A stretch of 64,000 nucleotides of DNA from Aporhodopirellula aestuarii. GTDB taxonomy: Bacteria; Planctomycetota; Planctomycetia; Pirellulales; Pirellulaceae. The DNA lies in NCBI RefSeq assembly GCF_023701485.1, contig NZ_JAMQBK010000031.1:62001-126000 (forward strand), in the 5' to 3' direction. Under the pieces are notes generated by a model, which was not told where the DNA came from, did not search any database, and was given only the letters and a program-made list of their open reading frames with translations. Positions 55,416 to 64,000 of the stretch are shown piece after piece. Position numbers and translations under genes: made by a program. Every line of letters starts with the position of its first letter. Positions within the stretch are counted from its first letter, which is position 1.

Positions 55416-56642
55416 TCAATTCCCAATTTCATCGGTCACCACGAATTCTTTCCAAGGCACGTCACTCTGCTTGCCGTGCGGAGTTAGCAATGCTTGGTAA
55501 ACGCGGTAGTCGATGGAATTATTGATGAATTGCACCGCGCCGCTGGCCATCACCGCATTGACACCATCGTGGTGAGCCGACGAGGGGCGAGCCAAATCTC
55601 GCGCGTCCCGCATGTTGGAAACCACCTTCACGAACATGTCCTGCGCGGTGCTGTTTGAACCGGTGCCGCCACCGTTGATTCGGTGGAGTGAATGAACTGC
55701 CGCGGGAGCTTCTCCAACGTTGGTATTCCATGCTGGGCTCGCAGTCGCAGTCGCGGCCATGTCTTCATAGTGCCAAACGATCCCATGGATGTACCGTGCG
55801 GCTTCGATTTTGGGAGTCACTTCCGCGTTGAATGGAACATCGTAAGGAGTCGGCAGGCTGCTCGACTTTAGATCCGAGGCGTGGATCAATCCCGCACGAT
55901 GCCAAGGGAACGCTTGAACGTTTTCAGTGTAAAGCAGAGTGTGTCCGGCGCCGTCTTTGATCTGATCGAGACGAACCCGTGGGCCTTCGGAAACGGACAG
56001 GCCGACTCCAGTGGATGAATTCACGCTAGCGATGTTGTACTTGGAATTTCCGATTCCGTTGGCGCGATTTTGCGAGCTCAGGAAGGTGACACCGGCGATC
56101 GTGGAACCATCTGGACGAAGGTGACACATACCGTTGTTGGACACATAGCAGTTCTTGGCTCGAGTGCCGGAGGTAACTGGATTGCTCGCGCATTGAAAGA
56201 TTGCCAAGTTCGGTGCCGCCTGGGGATGGAAACCGTCTCCTTCAAAGTTTCCGCTCGTCGCATTCGAGCTGTCCGACAGGATCGGGTAACGATCTTCGGT
56301 CCAACGTTCGTAGGTGGGCAGACCTTCAAGATAGGGGAGTAACGCGACGGCCCATGTACCGATCTTGCGATGCGACGTCACGCTGGCACCGACTTCGCTC
56401 GATGGGTCAACTCCGCCCGCGAAAAATCCGAAATCTTGCACATAACCTGGGAATTGCCCCTTCGATGCCTCGTGTTGCAGTCCTGCCATGCCGAGCTGCC
56501 TTAGATTGTTGGCGCACTCTGTTCGCCGGGCTGCCTCTCGTGCGGCCTGGACGCCCGCGGTCGTCAGAGCGACCAATACGCCGATGATCGAGATCACGAC
56601 TAACAGTTCGACCAACGTGAATGCGAGTCTTTGACGTTTCAT
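55416..56642 (-). CDS. DUF1559 prepilin-like protein
   Basis: A 408-residue protein typical of planctomycetes. The N-terminal MKRQRLAFTLVELLVVISII is a type-IV prepilin-like cleavage and methylation signal, with the hydrophobic helix following. The next segment, REAARRTECANNLRQLGMA, is the start of the DUF1559 domain. Near the end HHDGVNAVMASGAVQFI carries the H-x-DG-like motif of this family. These proteins are made in large numbers in planctomycetes and may build pseudopili or cell-surface structures; function is not established. It is convergent with the sugar porter, 68 bases apart. Confidence 0.93.
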   Translation of the reverse strand: MKRQRLAFTLVELLVVISIIGVLVALTTAGVQAAREAARRTECANNLRQLGMAGLQHEASKGQFPGYVQDFGFFAGGVDPSSEVGASVTSHRKIGTWAVALLPYLEGLPTYERWTEDRYPILSDSSNATSGNFEGDGFHPQAAPNLAIFQCASNPVTSGTRAKNCYVSNNGMCHLRPDGSTIAGVTFLSSQNRANGIGNSKYNIASVNSSTGVGLSVSEGPRVRLDQIKDGAGHTLLYTENVQAFPWHRAGLIHASDLKSSSLPTPYDVPFNAEVTPKIEAARYIHGIVWHYEDMAATATASPAWNTNVGEAPAAVHSLHRINGGGTGSNSTAQDMFVKVVSNMRDARDLARPSSAHHDGVNAVMASGAVQFINNSIDYRVYQALLTPHGKQSDVPWKEFVVTDEIGN

Positions 56643-56856
56643 TGGAAGGTCCCCAGGGAAGCGAGAAGAGCGGCACGCGTCTGCAAAAGAAACGCATATT
56701 CCGTGACTCGATTAGAGCACCGCCTGCATCCCTTCGCAAATTTTTCGTGGTTTCCCGGGTAAAGCTAGATGAATTCCGGTCCTGCCCCCCCACTTGCGAA
56801 TATGCAAGGTCACGCCGGCAAGCTCGCTTCACTCAACCGGCGTCAACGGAGGCCGC

Positions 56857-58185
56857 TCAAATCCCCACTTGTTGCCTGCGGTGTGCCATTCGCCAAAAAG
56901 ACATCGATGCCGCAAGGCCGATGATTGCTGCCAGCGTGAGTACGGCGAAGAAAAATTGATGACCGAGTTCACCCGGCCAACGATCCAACAGAAAACCCAT
57001 CAGCGGTCCCATGAACACGTCGGGCGTGTATCCCACACCCGAAACAATTCCCACCGCGGTCCCCGTATCGCCCAACGGCACACGACCGTCTTCCATCATT
57101 GCGAAATACAACCCTCGTAACGCAAACACGGCTGCGCTCGTGGAAATCAAGGTCGCAAAGAAAAACGTGTTCATGCCCGGGCGAAAACCACCCGATGCGA
57201 TGACCGCACTGCCAATTCCGAATATCAACAAACTCAACATCGTCATTCGCGCAACACCAAACCGATCGGCGAGCAGACCCGCCGCGACAGCCGCGAAAGG
57301 TCGGATCCACATCGAAAGCGTGCCGACTCTCGCCGATTGAACTTCGTTGAAATCCAGCACTTCATGTGCGTACAGCGACACATCGTCTAAGCCTTTGTAT
57401 CCGACGTAGGCACATACCACGACGATCGCTTGCAGCCACACGGTCGGCATCCTCAGCACGCCTCTGACGCCTTTGGGCGGAAGCGTCGTGTCGTGTGTGA
57501 TCTCGTCGCGCGAGTCATCGCCCCGATCACTTTGCCGGCCCAGTGCTACCCAGACCAGTACGGCAGCGAAAAAGGTGATCCCTGAAAACATAAGGATCAC
57601 TTGTTGAAACGCCTTGGATCGCTGGTCGGGCGTGGCACTCTGCACTTCGTCGGGCATGAAGAAAGAAAACAACGCCACCGCTCCGCTCCCGATCCCAGCC
57701 GCAACGAGCCCGCGTCCTCCGTCGAGTATTCCGAACGCGCGGCCCGGTAATTTGGCACCACCCCACGCACGTGTCGCTCGAATCAGTGGTGCCCAAAATA
57801 GCAAGATCGTCGTAACGCCCCAAAAGCCATACAGAACTTTCACCACGGTGAACGACGGAATCGACATCAGCATCAGGCCGCCGAGCGAAGTCGCGAGCAA
57901 TGCAAACGCCATCAACTTCCGAGCGGCAAACCGATCCGCCAGCGGTCCGCCGGGGAAGTAAGCCAACATCGCGATCACGCCGTAAACCGAAAAGGCGATC
58001 CCGAGTTCAAAGTTGGTCAGTTGAAAGACTTCCAACAACGTCGGTCGAAAGACCCTCGGAAGAACAAACGGCAGAAAGAAGACCGTCTCACCCGCAATCA
58101 CCAGCGTAATGATCTCGATGGATCGACGAATGGCGGATGATTCACGACCCAAGTCTTGCATCTTCGGTGTCCGTTTGAACGACAA
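56857..58185 (-). CDS. MFS transporter
   Basis: A 442-residue permease with about 12 predicted helices. The signature loop 2-3 is GGPLADRFAARKLMAF and helix 5 carries GRAFGILDGGRGLVAAGIGS. It resembles the sugar-phosphate/anion or nitrate-type branches of the superfamily, but I see no substrate-defining motif. A central hydrophilic loop of about 30 residues (RQSDRGDDSRDEITHDTTLP) separates the two six-helix halves. The start at 58185 is used; the Met at 58161 (MQDLGRESS) is an alternative. It is divergent from the Fsr-like gene across a 227-base spacer. Confidence 0.82.
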   Translation of the reverse strand: MSFKRTPKMQDLGRESSAIRRSIEIITLVIAGETVFFLPFVLPRVFRPTLLEVFQLTNFELGIAFSVYGVIAMLAYFPGGPLADRFAARKLMAFALLATSLGGLMLMSIPSFTVVKVLYGFWGVTTILLFWAPLIRATRAWGGAKLPGRAFGILDGGRGLVAAGIGSGAVALFSFFMPDEVQSATPDQRSKAFQQVILMFSGITFFAAVLVWVALGRQSDRGDDSRDEITHDTTLPPKGVRGVLRMPTVWLQAIVVVCAYVGYKGLDDVSLYAHEVLDFNEVQSARVGTLSMWIRPFAAVAAGLLADRFGVARMTMLSLLIFGIGSAVIASGGFRPGMNTFFFATLISTSAAVFALRGLYFAMMEDGRVPLGDTGTAVGIVSGVGYTPDVFMGPLMGFLLDRWPGELGHQFFFAVLTLAAIIGLAASMSFWRMAHRRQQVGI

Positions 58186-58275
58186 ACTTCTGCGAGTGAT
58201 TCACGATGAAGCGTCGGCAAGAGCCTGTCAATTACGTTGCGAGGGAAATGCGATTGATCGGCAATATTTGGCAAG

Positions 58276-58315
58276 AAGATTGACGACCTTCAACGAAGAT
58301 TGACGACCTTCAACC
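58276..58315 (+). repeat. Perfect 20-bp tandem duplication
   Basis: The unit GAAGATTGACGACCTTCAAC occurs twice in direct succession (58276-58295 and 58296-58315). It lies between two divergent MFS genes, 97 bases before the start of the Fsr-like gene. It may be a slippage product or a pair of regulator sites. Confidence 0.85.
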
Positions 58316-58412
58316 ATGAACCACTGCCACTGGTGGGCTGTCCGTCTTGCCGTAAGATTTCCAACCCACCGTCGACCCACCGTGGTCATCGCAAAATAAA
58401 CCGAGTTGAAGC

Positions 58413-59660
58413 ATGAGTGTTCCCGTCATTGCTACCGATTCCGCTGAATCGCCGCAGTCGAATCCATCGAACCAATCGGTCGAGCAGACCGCGATGATGG
58501 TGCTGGCGTCGCTCAGCGTTGCCCACATGCTCAACGACATCATTCAGTCATTGATCCCGGCGACCTATCCGTTGCTGCGGGATTCGTTGCAATTGAGCTA
58601 TGGCGACATTGGGTTGATCACGTTTGCGTTCCAGCTCACCGCATCGCTGCTGCAACCGGTTGTAGGAATGTACACCGATCGCAAGCCAAAGCCGTTCTCT
58701 CTTGCGATCGGTATGGGAATGACGCTGATCGGGTTGATTCTCTTTTCTCAGGCACGATCACTCGTGACGCTGATGGCATCGGCGGCATTGATCGGCACCG
58801 GATCGAGCATCTTTCACCCCGAGGCGTCCCGGATGGCGCATCTGGCGGCAGGCGGCCGACACGGGTTTGCTCAGTCGTTGTTCCAAGTCGGTGGTAACTT
58901 TGGCACGTCATTGGGACCGTTGTTGGCGGCAGCGATCATCTTTCCATTTGGCCAAGCCTCGATCGCGTGGTTCGCATTGATCGCCTTGGCCGGGATCATC
59001 GTCCTGACCAAAGTCGGAGCGTGGTATCGAACGAAACTTGCCGCCCGCGCCGCGATGGGCAAAACATCCAAGCCGCAGCGGCACGCGTTGCTGTCTCGCC
59101 GCCAAGTCGGGGGCGCGATCGGAGTATTGGTGGCGCTCGTTTTGTCGAAATACGTTTATCTGGTGAGTTTTACCAGCTACTACGCGTTGTACATGGAAGA
59201 GACGTTTGACCTCACCAAACAACAATCGCAGCTCTGTTCGTTTGCGTTCTTATTCGCCGTCGCGGTCGGAACGTTTGCGGGCGGGCCGCTGGGTGATCGC
59301 TTTGGTCGCAAAGTCGTGATCTGGTTTTCAATCCTCGGTGTTGCCCCTTTTTCGCTTTCGCTTCCCCACGCGGGTTTGGTGGGAACCATCGTGCTGACGA
59401 TCTTTATCGGGGCGATCTTGGCATCGGCGTTCTCGGCGATTTTGGTGTTTGCGCAGGAGCTGTTGCCGGGACGCGTTGGCGCGGTGGCGGGACTTTTCTT
59501 CGGTTTCGCGTTCGGCGTCAGCGCGATTGCGGCCGCCTTGCTCGGTGAGTTGGCCGATCGAACGAGCCTACAGTACGTCTTTCAGATCTGCGCGTACTTG
59601 CCACTGATGGGGATCATCGCCGCGTTCCTTCCGAAGCTGGAACGGCATGTCGGCGTCTGA
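58413..59660 (+). CDS. Fsr-like MFS efflux protein (fosmidomycin-resistance family)
   Basis: A 415-residue permease. Helix 1 is SLSVAHMLNDIIQSLIPATY, followed by SYGDIGLITFAFQLTASLLQP, MYTDRKPKPFSL and STGSSIFHPEASRMAHLAAGG-like sequence (GTGSSIFHPEASRMA), all close to Fsr of E. coli, which exports fosmidomycin. The HPEASR motif is the best family mark. About 40 Ser/Asn/Gln-rich residues come before helix 1. Its real substrate in this organism is unknown. It is convergent with the third MFS gene, 29 bases apart. Confidence 0.87.
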   Translation: MSVPVIATDSAESPQSNPSNQSVEQTAMMVLASLSVAHMLNDIIQSLIPATYPLLRDSLQLSYGDIGLITFAFQLTASLLQPVVGMYTDRKPKPFSLAIGMGMTLIGLILFSQARSLVTLMASAALIGTGSSIFHPEASRMAHLAAGGRHGFAQSLFQVGGNFGTSLGPLLAAAIIFPFGQASIAWFALIALAGIIVLTKVGAWYRTKLAARAAMGKTSKPQRHALLSRRQVGGAIGVLVALVLSKYVYLVSFTSYYALYMEETFDLTKQQSQLCSFAFLFAVAVGTFAGGPLGDRFGRKVVIWFSILGVAPFSLSLPHAGLVGTIVLTIFIGAILASAFSAILVFAQELLPGRVGAVAGLFFGFAFGVSAIAAALLGELADRTSLQYVFQICAYLPLMGIIAAFLPKLERHVGV

Positions 59661-59689
59661 TCGCCCGTCCGCGAAAGAGAGAGAATATT

Positions 59690-61033
59690 TTAAACGCTGC
59701 AGCTTTCGAGTTCACCTGATTGATCCGGTTCGATGCAGGCGACAAGAGCTTCGCCTGCGTCAACAGATGCTTCGGCTGCGGCGGGCAAACTCATGTCGAC
59801 GGCGGGAACAACCAGTTCTTCAGCCAAACGCAGACGGCCGGCCAACCACAAACTCACCAGCGAAAACGCAGCGGCGATGGTTCCGACGGTCCCAAAGTTC
59901 AACAGCCGGTCGTCGGCAGATTGAACAACGATCAGTCCTCCAAGATAGGACGCCGCACCGCCGGCAATATGCTGAATCGATGAGTTGGCACTCAAGAACG
60001 CGCCGCGATTCTTAGGCAAGACGCTGCCCGTCACCATCGCCATCGCGGGAATCATGCGACCGACGTTACACACCATCAACGTTCCGAAAACGCAAATCGT
60101 CAACAACACGGCGCCGGCGGGTAATTGCGTGATCAATACCAACATCACCGCCGAGATGGGAGCGATCGCGCGAAAGACGAGCAGTTTGCCGAACCGGTCT
60201 GCGTAACGTCCGACGGTCGGCGAGGCGACCAACGTGAGCGCCCCACCAGCGATGTAGATTAACGGCAGTTGTTGTTCAGTCATCCCAACGTTGCCGACGA
60301 AATACACGCTGAGATAGGGAAAAACGAGAAAACCGCTCATCGTCAACGCAATGATCAACGCAAACGCGTTGAGATGGTTGATGTGCAAAAACGTCGTTCG
60401 CAGCGATGTCAAGGTTGATGGACGCAGGTCCACCGCGTGGTCGTTCAAAACCGGCAATGCAAACCAAGCCAGTGCCAAAACGGGAAGTCCCAGAAGTGAC
60501 AAGGCGATAAAGCTCATCTGCCAACCAAAGTTGGTGCCGATGAACAGTCCCATCGGAACACCGGCGACCGACGCAATGGCAAACCCAGTCATCAAGGCCC
60601 CGGTCGCGCGACCTCGACGGCTATCGGGAAAGACGTCTCCGATGATCGCCATCGAGATGCCGCCGACGATGCCACCAAACGCCCCCGCGATGACTCGCGA
60701 GATTACCAGTGATGGATAGTTCATCGACAGCCCGCAGAACAGAGTCCCGAGTAGAAAGCCGCTGTACAAAAAGAGGAACGCCGTCCGCCGCGAAAAGCGA
60801 TCGACCGTGGCGGAAGCGATCAACCCCGCGATTCCGGCTGCAAATGTGTACGAGGATACGATCAATCCAAAAGCAGATGGGCTGATGTCGAGGGTACGCA
60901 TGAGCTGCGGCCCGAGCGGCATTACGATCATGAAGTCCACGATCGTAATGAATTGAACTGCCGCCAAAATCAGTAATATCAAACGTTCGTTGTGGAGTGT
61001 GTTCGCCACGCCTTCGGCTGGTTTTTCCATCAT
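59690..61033 (-). CDS. MFS transporter (DHA1/arabinose-efflux-like)
   Basis: A 447-residue permease with 12 predicted helices. Helix 1 is FITIVDFMIVMPLGPQLMRT, containing the Asp typical of the DHA1 drug:H+ antiporters, and loop 2-3 is SATVDRFSRRTAF. Motif C-like Gly/Pro helix 5 reads TGFAIASVAGVPMGLFIG. An Ala/Ser/Glu-rich cytoplasmic tail of 40 residues follows helix 12. Substrate is not evident. It is the fourth MFS gene within 8 kb. Confidence 0.82.
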   Translation of the reverse strand: MMEKPAEGVANTLHNERLILLILAAVQFITIVDFMIVMPLGPQLMRTLDISPSAFGLIVSSYTFAAGIAGLIASATVDRFSRRTAFLFLYSGFLLGTLFCGLSMNYPSLVISRVIAGAFGGIVGGISMAIIGDVFPDSRRGRATGALMTGFAIASVAGVPMGLFIGTNFGWQMSFIALSLLGLPVLALAWFALPVLNDHAVDLRPSTLTSLRTTFLHINHLNAFALIIALTMSGFLVFPYLSVYFVGNVGMTEQQLPLIYIAGGALTLVASPTVGRYADRFGKLLVFRAIAPISAVMLVLITQLPAGAVLLTICVFGTLMVCNVGRMIPAMAMVTGSVLPKNRGAFLSANSSIQHIAGGAASYLGGLIVVQSADDRLLNFGTVGTIAAAFSLVSLWLAGRLRLAEELVVPAVDMSLPAAAEASVDAGEALVACIEPDQSGELESCSV

Positions 61034-61336
61034 CTTGATCGGTGGACCTCGGTGCAGGTCCCAATTCCTGGTATGCGGTTCGGCTGCTTATCGATTTTGC
61101 TTGCCATTGTGTCGGTATTCGACAGTCTAGGAGGCAGAAAAGTTCGCGAAACCCGAACGTGCGATAGACCATCACTAGGGGCCGGTAGCGACCGCTCTGA
61201 CGCCTTCTTCGGAGTTGATTTCGAAACCGGTCATCGCGACGCACGCCGCCGGCGTAGGCAAGAATGACATTTGCCATTTCCGATAGGTATCAAGACGTCG
61301 CGTGTCACGACACCAAGTAGACAGGTGAACCGTTCT
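61034..61336. other. Intergenic region upstream of the DHA1-type MFS gene
   Basis: 303 bases between two genes on the minus strand. It should hold the promoter of the MFS gene. Overlapping open frames (60992-61267 on plus) have no protein-like features. No hairpin with a T run, tRNA or repeat was found. Confidence 0.5.
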
Positions 61337-62758
61337 TCAGTCACCAACATGGCACTGAATTGCCAATAACGTGATATCGTCTTGAGCCGGTTGGCTGCCG
61401 ACGTGATCGGTCACTTGTTGGATAAGGTGAGTGACGGTCTCCTCAATCGGTGCCTCTTGATTGTTTCGAATCGCAGCTTCGATGCGTTCGCGGCCAAACA
61501 TCTCGTCCGAGTCGTTTGCCGCTTCGCTGATCCCATCGGTCAACAGAAACAAACGATCACCTGGTTCGAGCCGGATCGTTTCAGTGGTCCAATCCAAAGA
61601 TGTGTCAATGCCCAGTGGCAAACCGGTTGCTCCGATGGATTCGAGTGTTTCTCCACGAACCAACAACAATGGTTCATGGCCGGCGCTGGCCACGGTTAGC
61701 TGATGAGAATCAACCTGCCAACGCAGCATCACGGCAGTCGCAAAACCGTCTTCGGCTAAGTACCGCGGGATTTTCTCGTTGACCTGCTCTAACAGGACGC
61801 CGGGATCGGTGCAGTCGAGCACAGCCGAGTCGATGATCATTTTCAGGATCGAAGCGCTCATCGCCGCGGGCACTCCGTGACCGACCAAGTCGGCGACATA
61901 GATCAACCACGAACCGTCTCGCAATTCGAGGACACCATAGATGTCGCCCGCAACTTCTTCGGCCGGTTGATAGTGCGGAACGATTTCCAAACCGGGGACG
62001 CTGGTCTCTTTCGGCAACAGGTTCCGTTGGATTTGCTCGGCGCGTTTCATCGCCACGGCACGGTTGGCTTCGACTCGGTGCAGCGATGCGGCCATGTCAG
62101 CGATCGCGCTGCTGAGCTCGTTCAGTTCATGGCTGCGAAACGATTCCGCTCGCAAATCAAAACGCTGCGACCCGACCCGATTGACCGATGCCGCGAGCCG
62201 TTTCGTAGGTGTCGCGATGAGCCGAACCAGCACCACGTCTAAGATCAGCGCGGCCAAGGACGCAAACGCAAACAACCAGCTCACGTGCATCAGAATTTTT
62301 CCGCGGACGCTTCGTTTGATGTCAGCTGCCAATTCAATGATTTGCACGTCGAGCTGATCGGTGGAGAAGCGACCGACAATCGCGTCCTGATTGGGATACT
62401 CGGATGGATTACTGGTTCCCGGTGTGGTGTGGGTATGCAATTGACGACCGTTCCAGGTGATGTGGATCCAGCACACCGCGGAGTTAGTTGCAGCCGATGG
62501 GGAGCATGTGCTTTGAAGGAATGCAGCAATCGCCGCTTCGTCTTCCGGATCACTTAACTTCAACAGGGCTTCGCCGATCAAGCTCGCTTCATCACTGAGC
62601 GTCATTCGCCGCGCATCAGTGGCTTGCCGCATCTCACGTCGATAGTCCGTCACCATTAACAAGCCGACCAGCAGAACCAGCGGAATGTTGACCGCCAACA
62701 GCAGGAGATTGAGAGTCGTGTAGGACTTCTTAGGACGGTTCTGGAGGGATTCGGTCAT
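61337..62758 (-). CDS. Membrane-anchored SpoIIE/RsbU-type serine phosphatase
   Basis: A 473-residue protein. One helix at residues 18-38 (LLLLAVNIPLVLLVGLLMV), a periplasmic sensor of about 125 residues (SCSPSAATNSAVCWIHITW), a second helix (ISWLFAFASLAALILDVVLV region) and a HAMP-like linker lead into a PP2C/SpoIIE domain: EEVAGDIYGVLELRDGSWLI, VGHGVPAAMSASILKM, GDRLFLLTDGISEAAN and AQDDITLLAI. Such phosphatases act on anti-anti-sigma factors in partner-switching. No anti-sigma factor or antagonist gene is next to it. The start at 62758 (MTESLQNRPKKS) is preferred over 62905. Confidence 0.85.
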   Translation of the reverse strand: MTESLQNRPKKSYTTLNLLLLAVNIPLVLLVGLLMVTDYRREMRQATDARRMTLSDEASLIGEALLKLSDPEDEAAIAAFLQSTCSPSAATNSAVCWIHITWNGRQLHTHTTPGTSNPSEYPNQDAIVGRFSTDQLDVQIIELAADIKRSVRGKILMHVSWLFAFASLAALILDVVLVRLIATPTKRLAASVNRVGSQRFDLRAESFRSHELNELSSAIADMAASLHRVEANRAVAMKRAEQIQRNLLPKETSVPGLEIVPHYQPAEEVAGDIYGVLELRDGSWLIYVADLVGHGVPAAMSASILKMIIDSAVLDCTDPGVLLEQVNEKIPRYLAEDGFATAVMLRWQVDSHQLTVASAGHEPLLLVRGETLESIGATGLPLGIDTSLDWTTETIRLEPGDRLFLLTDGISEAANDSDEMFGRERIEAAIRNNQEAPIEETVTHLIQQVTDHVGSQPAQDDITLLAIQCHVGD

Positions 62759-62988
62759 ACGCAGCACCCCGCCCGTTTGGGATCCCGCAAGACGTACATG
62801 GAACGATGGCCAAAACGGCGTGAGCAATACCGCATCGACGAAACACCGCATTCGCGGTGATGACACACGCGAGCGTTTTGACAGGCGGTCATTTGTGTTT
62901 TGCAAGGTTTTGGCCGTGACCCACGGCTTGGTCCGAGCGGTGCGTGAGATCGGCTCAATCCGTCCCTGGACACCAATGGATTATTTGA

Positions 62989-63531
62989 ATGAAACGTCTT
63001 GTGATGGTTGCCTTCACCGGTGCCGTTTTCACTTTCCTGGTCCGCTCGGATGAAGCTGTCGCCGCCAGCCAGCCGTTTAGTAGCGATGATTTCCACGCGC
63101 ATTTCCACGGAGGCCATTGCGGCTTCAATGGTCGTGGCGGTGCGCATGCTTACTTTCAATACGGATATGGCGGTCACGAAACGGCGAGTTTTTTCGACGG
63201 GGCGGGTTATAGCGGTTGTGCGTCCGATTGTGATGGCGGGCAAGACGCTCCCGGTGATCGTTTTAATCAACCTGCTGACAGTGGTAACGATCAGCACAGA
63301 CTTCACTTGGACGTTGGAGACGCTTGCGGATTGGAAACGGCGACACCTCATAAACTCGGCGAGGCCGTCTTCTTAATGATTTCCCCGCGATCGGCTGATC
63401 CCAAGGTGGACAAATCCTTAGGAAGTGTAGGTCCACCAAGAGCAGCGAGATCCGTCAAACGCGTAACCCCAGTCGGATTTATTCAAATACCTGTAGGTTC
63501 CGTTAGTAAGTGGGGCGCACAACCGATTTAA
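62989..63531 (+). CDS. Possible exported His/Gly-rich protein
   Basis: A 180-residue frame with a plausible signal peptide (MKRLVMVAFTGAVFTFLV, ending near AVAA) and a His/Gly/Tyr-rich stretch just after it (DFHAHFHGGHCGFNGRGGAH). The second half has no recognisable domain. Two other frames, on plus at 63008-63376 and on minus at 62755-63351, are also open over the same DNA. The signal peptide and the codon use favour this one, but only weakly. His-rich exported proteins can bind metals; nothing else supports that here. It is the least certain gene of the window. Confidence 0.35.
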   Translation: MKRLVMVAFTGAVFTFLVRSDEAVAASQPFSSDDFHAHFHGGHCGFNGRGGAHAYFQYGYGGHETASFFDGAGYSGCASDCDGGQDAPGDRFNQPADSGNDQHRLHLDVGDACGLETATPHKLGEAVFLMISPRSADPKVDKSLGSVGPPRAARSVKRVTPVGFIQIPVGSVSKWGAQPI

Positions 63532-63653
63532 TCGGTTGCACAAATCCAACCGCGACTCCGGAGTCGACGAAAGCGGTTCGCATACCGACAAACTGATTTC
63601 TCAGTGGTCTCGCAAATCGGGACAAGCAGAAACCGTCACAGTTGCGTGGTGGA

Positions 63654-64000
63654 CTACTCGACGATGAACACCGTGCCGCCCTTGCCGTCTTCCATCGCTT
63701 TCACTTTCGGAGCCGTTTTAGGCAGCGGACGGGAAATCGTGTATGCGGCAATTCCCACAACGAGGACGAGGGCAAGCACGGCGATCGCGAGTCCGATGCC
63801 GAGCATCACAAGCTGCGTATCTGCTGAGCGATGCGGCCCGTTGGCTTGTTGGGGTGCGACCTTCTTGGGGACGCCCCCAAGGCCCGCCGTGGCAGGCCGT
63901 AGTGCGGGATTGGGCCGGGTTCGCAGACCACTCGACAACGAATCCAATGGCCCCACAGACGAGAAATCAGACGCCGATCCGACTGAGGCATCCAGCGGCG
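63654..64000 (-). CDS. Single-pass membrane protein, truncated by window edge
   Basis: The minus-strand frame stays open from the stop at 63654 to the end of the window, so the N-terminus is missing. A GTG at 63956 is a possible internal start giving 100 residues, but the upstream residues continue in the same Ser/Asp-rich style (LDASVGSASDFSS) and argue for a longer protein. One helix is present (LVMLGIGLAIAVLALVLVVG), followed by a short Lys-rich tail ending in GGTVFIVE. Before it is a Pro/Arg/Ala-rich region. I do not recognise the family; it could be the tail of a larger membrane protein. Confidence 0.55.
   Translation of the reverse strand, partial: PLDASVGSASDFSSVGPLDSLSSGLRTRPNPALRPATAGLGGVPKKVAPQQANGPHRSADTQLVMLGIGLAIAVLALVLVVGIAAYTISRPLPKTAPKVKAMEDGKGGTVFIVE

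Overview
The window reads as chromosome of a marine-type planctomycete, most likely a Pirellulaceae member close to Rhodopirellula. The reasons are a DUF1559 prepilin-like protein, a FloA flotillin, long Gly/Ser/Asp-rich proteins, a Cys-repeat secreted protein, von Willebrand A and glutamine-amidotransferase-like giant membrane proteins, a MotA/TolQ operon with two unusual partners, and weak or absent Shine-Dalgarno signals. Coding density is high and gene ends often overlap by 4 bases. No phage, IS element, CRISPR array or rRNA operon was seen. The genus assignment is inference from gene content only.

Left part (1-17.7 kb): the tail of an ArfB-like ribosome-rescue factor; a UVR-domain protein followed by a RegB/RegA-type redox two-component system; a 1032-residue VWA membrane protein; a nucleoside-type MFS permease; a NatA/NatB-CPBP sodium-exporter-like ABC pair; two alpha/beta hydrolases; FloA; and a HTH protein with a long low-complexity region and a C-terminal membrane segment. 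From 17.9 to 22.7 kb lies a translationally coupled three-gene operon that looks like a proton-driven stator: a MotA/TolQ/ExbB channel and two single-pass partners.

Middle (22.9-29.6 kb): the classical translation cluster on the minus strand, tRNA-Thr(UGU)-Tyr-Gly-Thr(GGU)-tuf-tRNA-Trp-secE-nusG-rplK. It stops at a strong terminator after rplK instead of continuing into rplA-rplJL-rpoBC. Its spacers, and the spacer before cysNC, carry a degenerate 7-base tandem repeat (consensus about NGCTAAN), the most unusual non-coding signal in the window. On the plus strand follow rsmG, then the sulfate-activation genes cysD and cysNC and an exported M3 oligopeptidase.

Right part (33.8-64 kb): phosphohexomutase; an ABC ATPase; a GATase-like membrane protein coupled to a small L7/L12-like protein; primary sigma factor rpoD; glnE with a damaged adenylyl-removing motif, coupled to an ABC ATPase; a minus-strand fatty-acid-type cluster (class III aminotransferase, FabZ, a long acyl carrier protein, a second hotdog protein lacking the catalytic His, and a KAS II-type synthase); a Cys-repeat protein; a MBOAT acyltransferase; four MFS transporters; a DUF1559 protein; and a SpoIIE-type phosphatase. 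The strongest candidates for undescribed biology are the heptad repeats, the stator-like operon, the altered GlnE and the acyl-carrier cluster.
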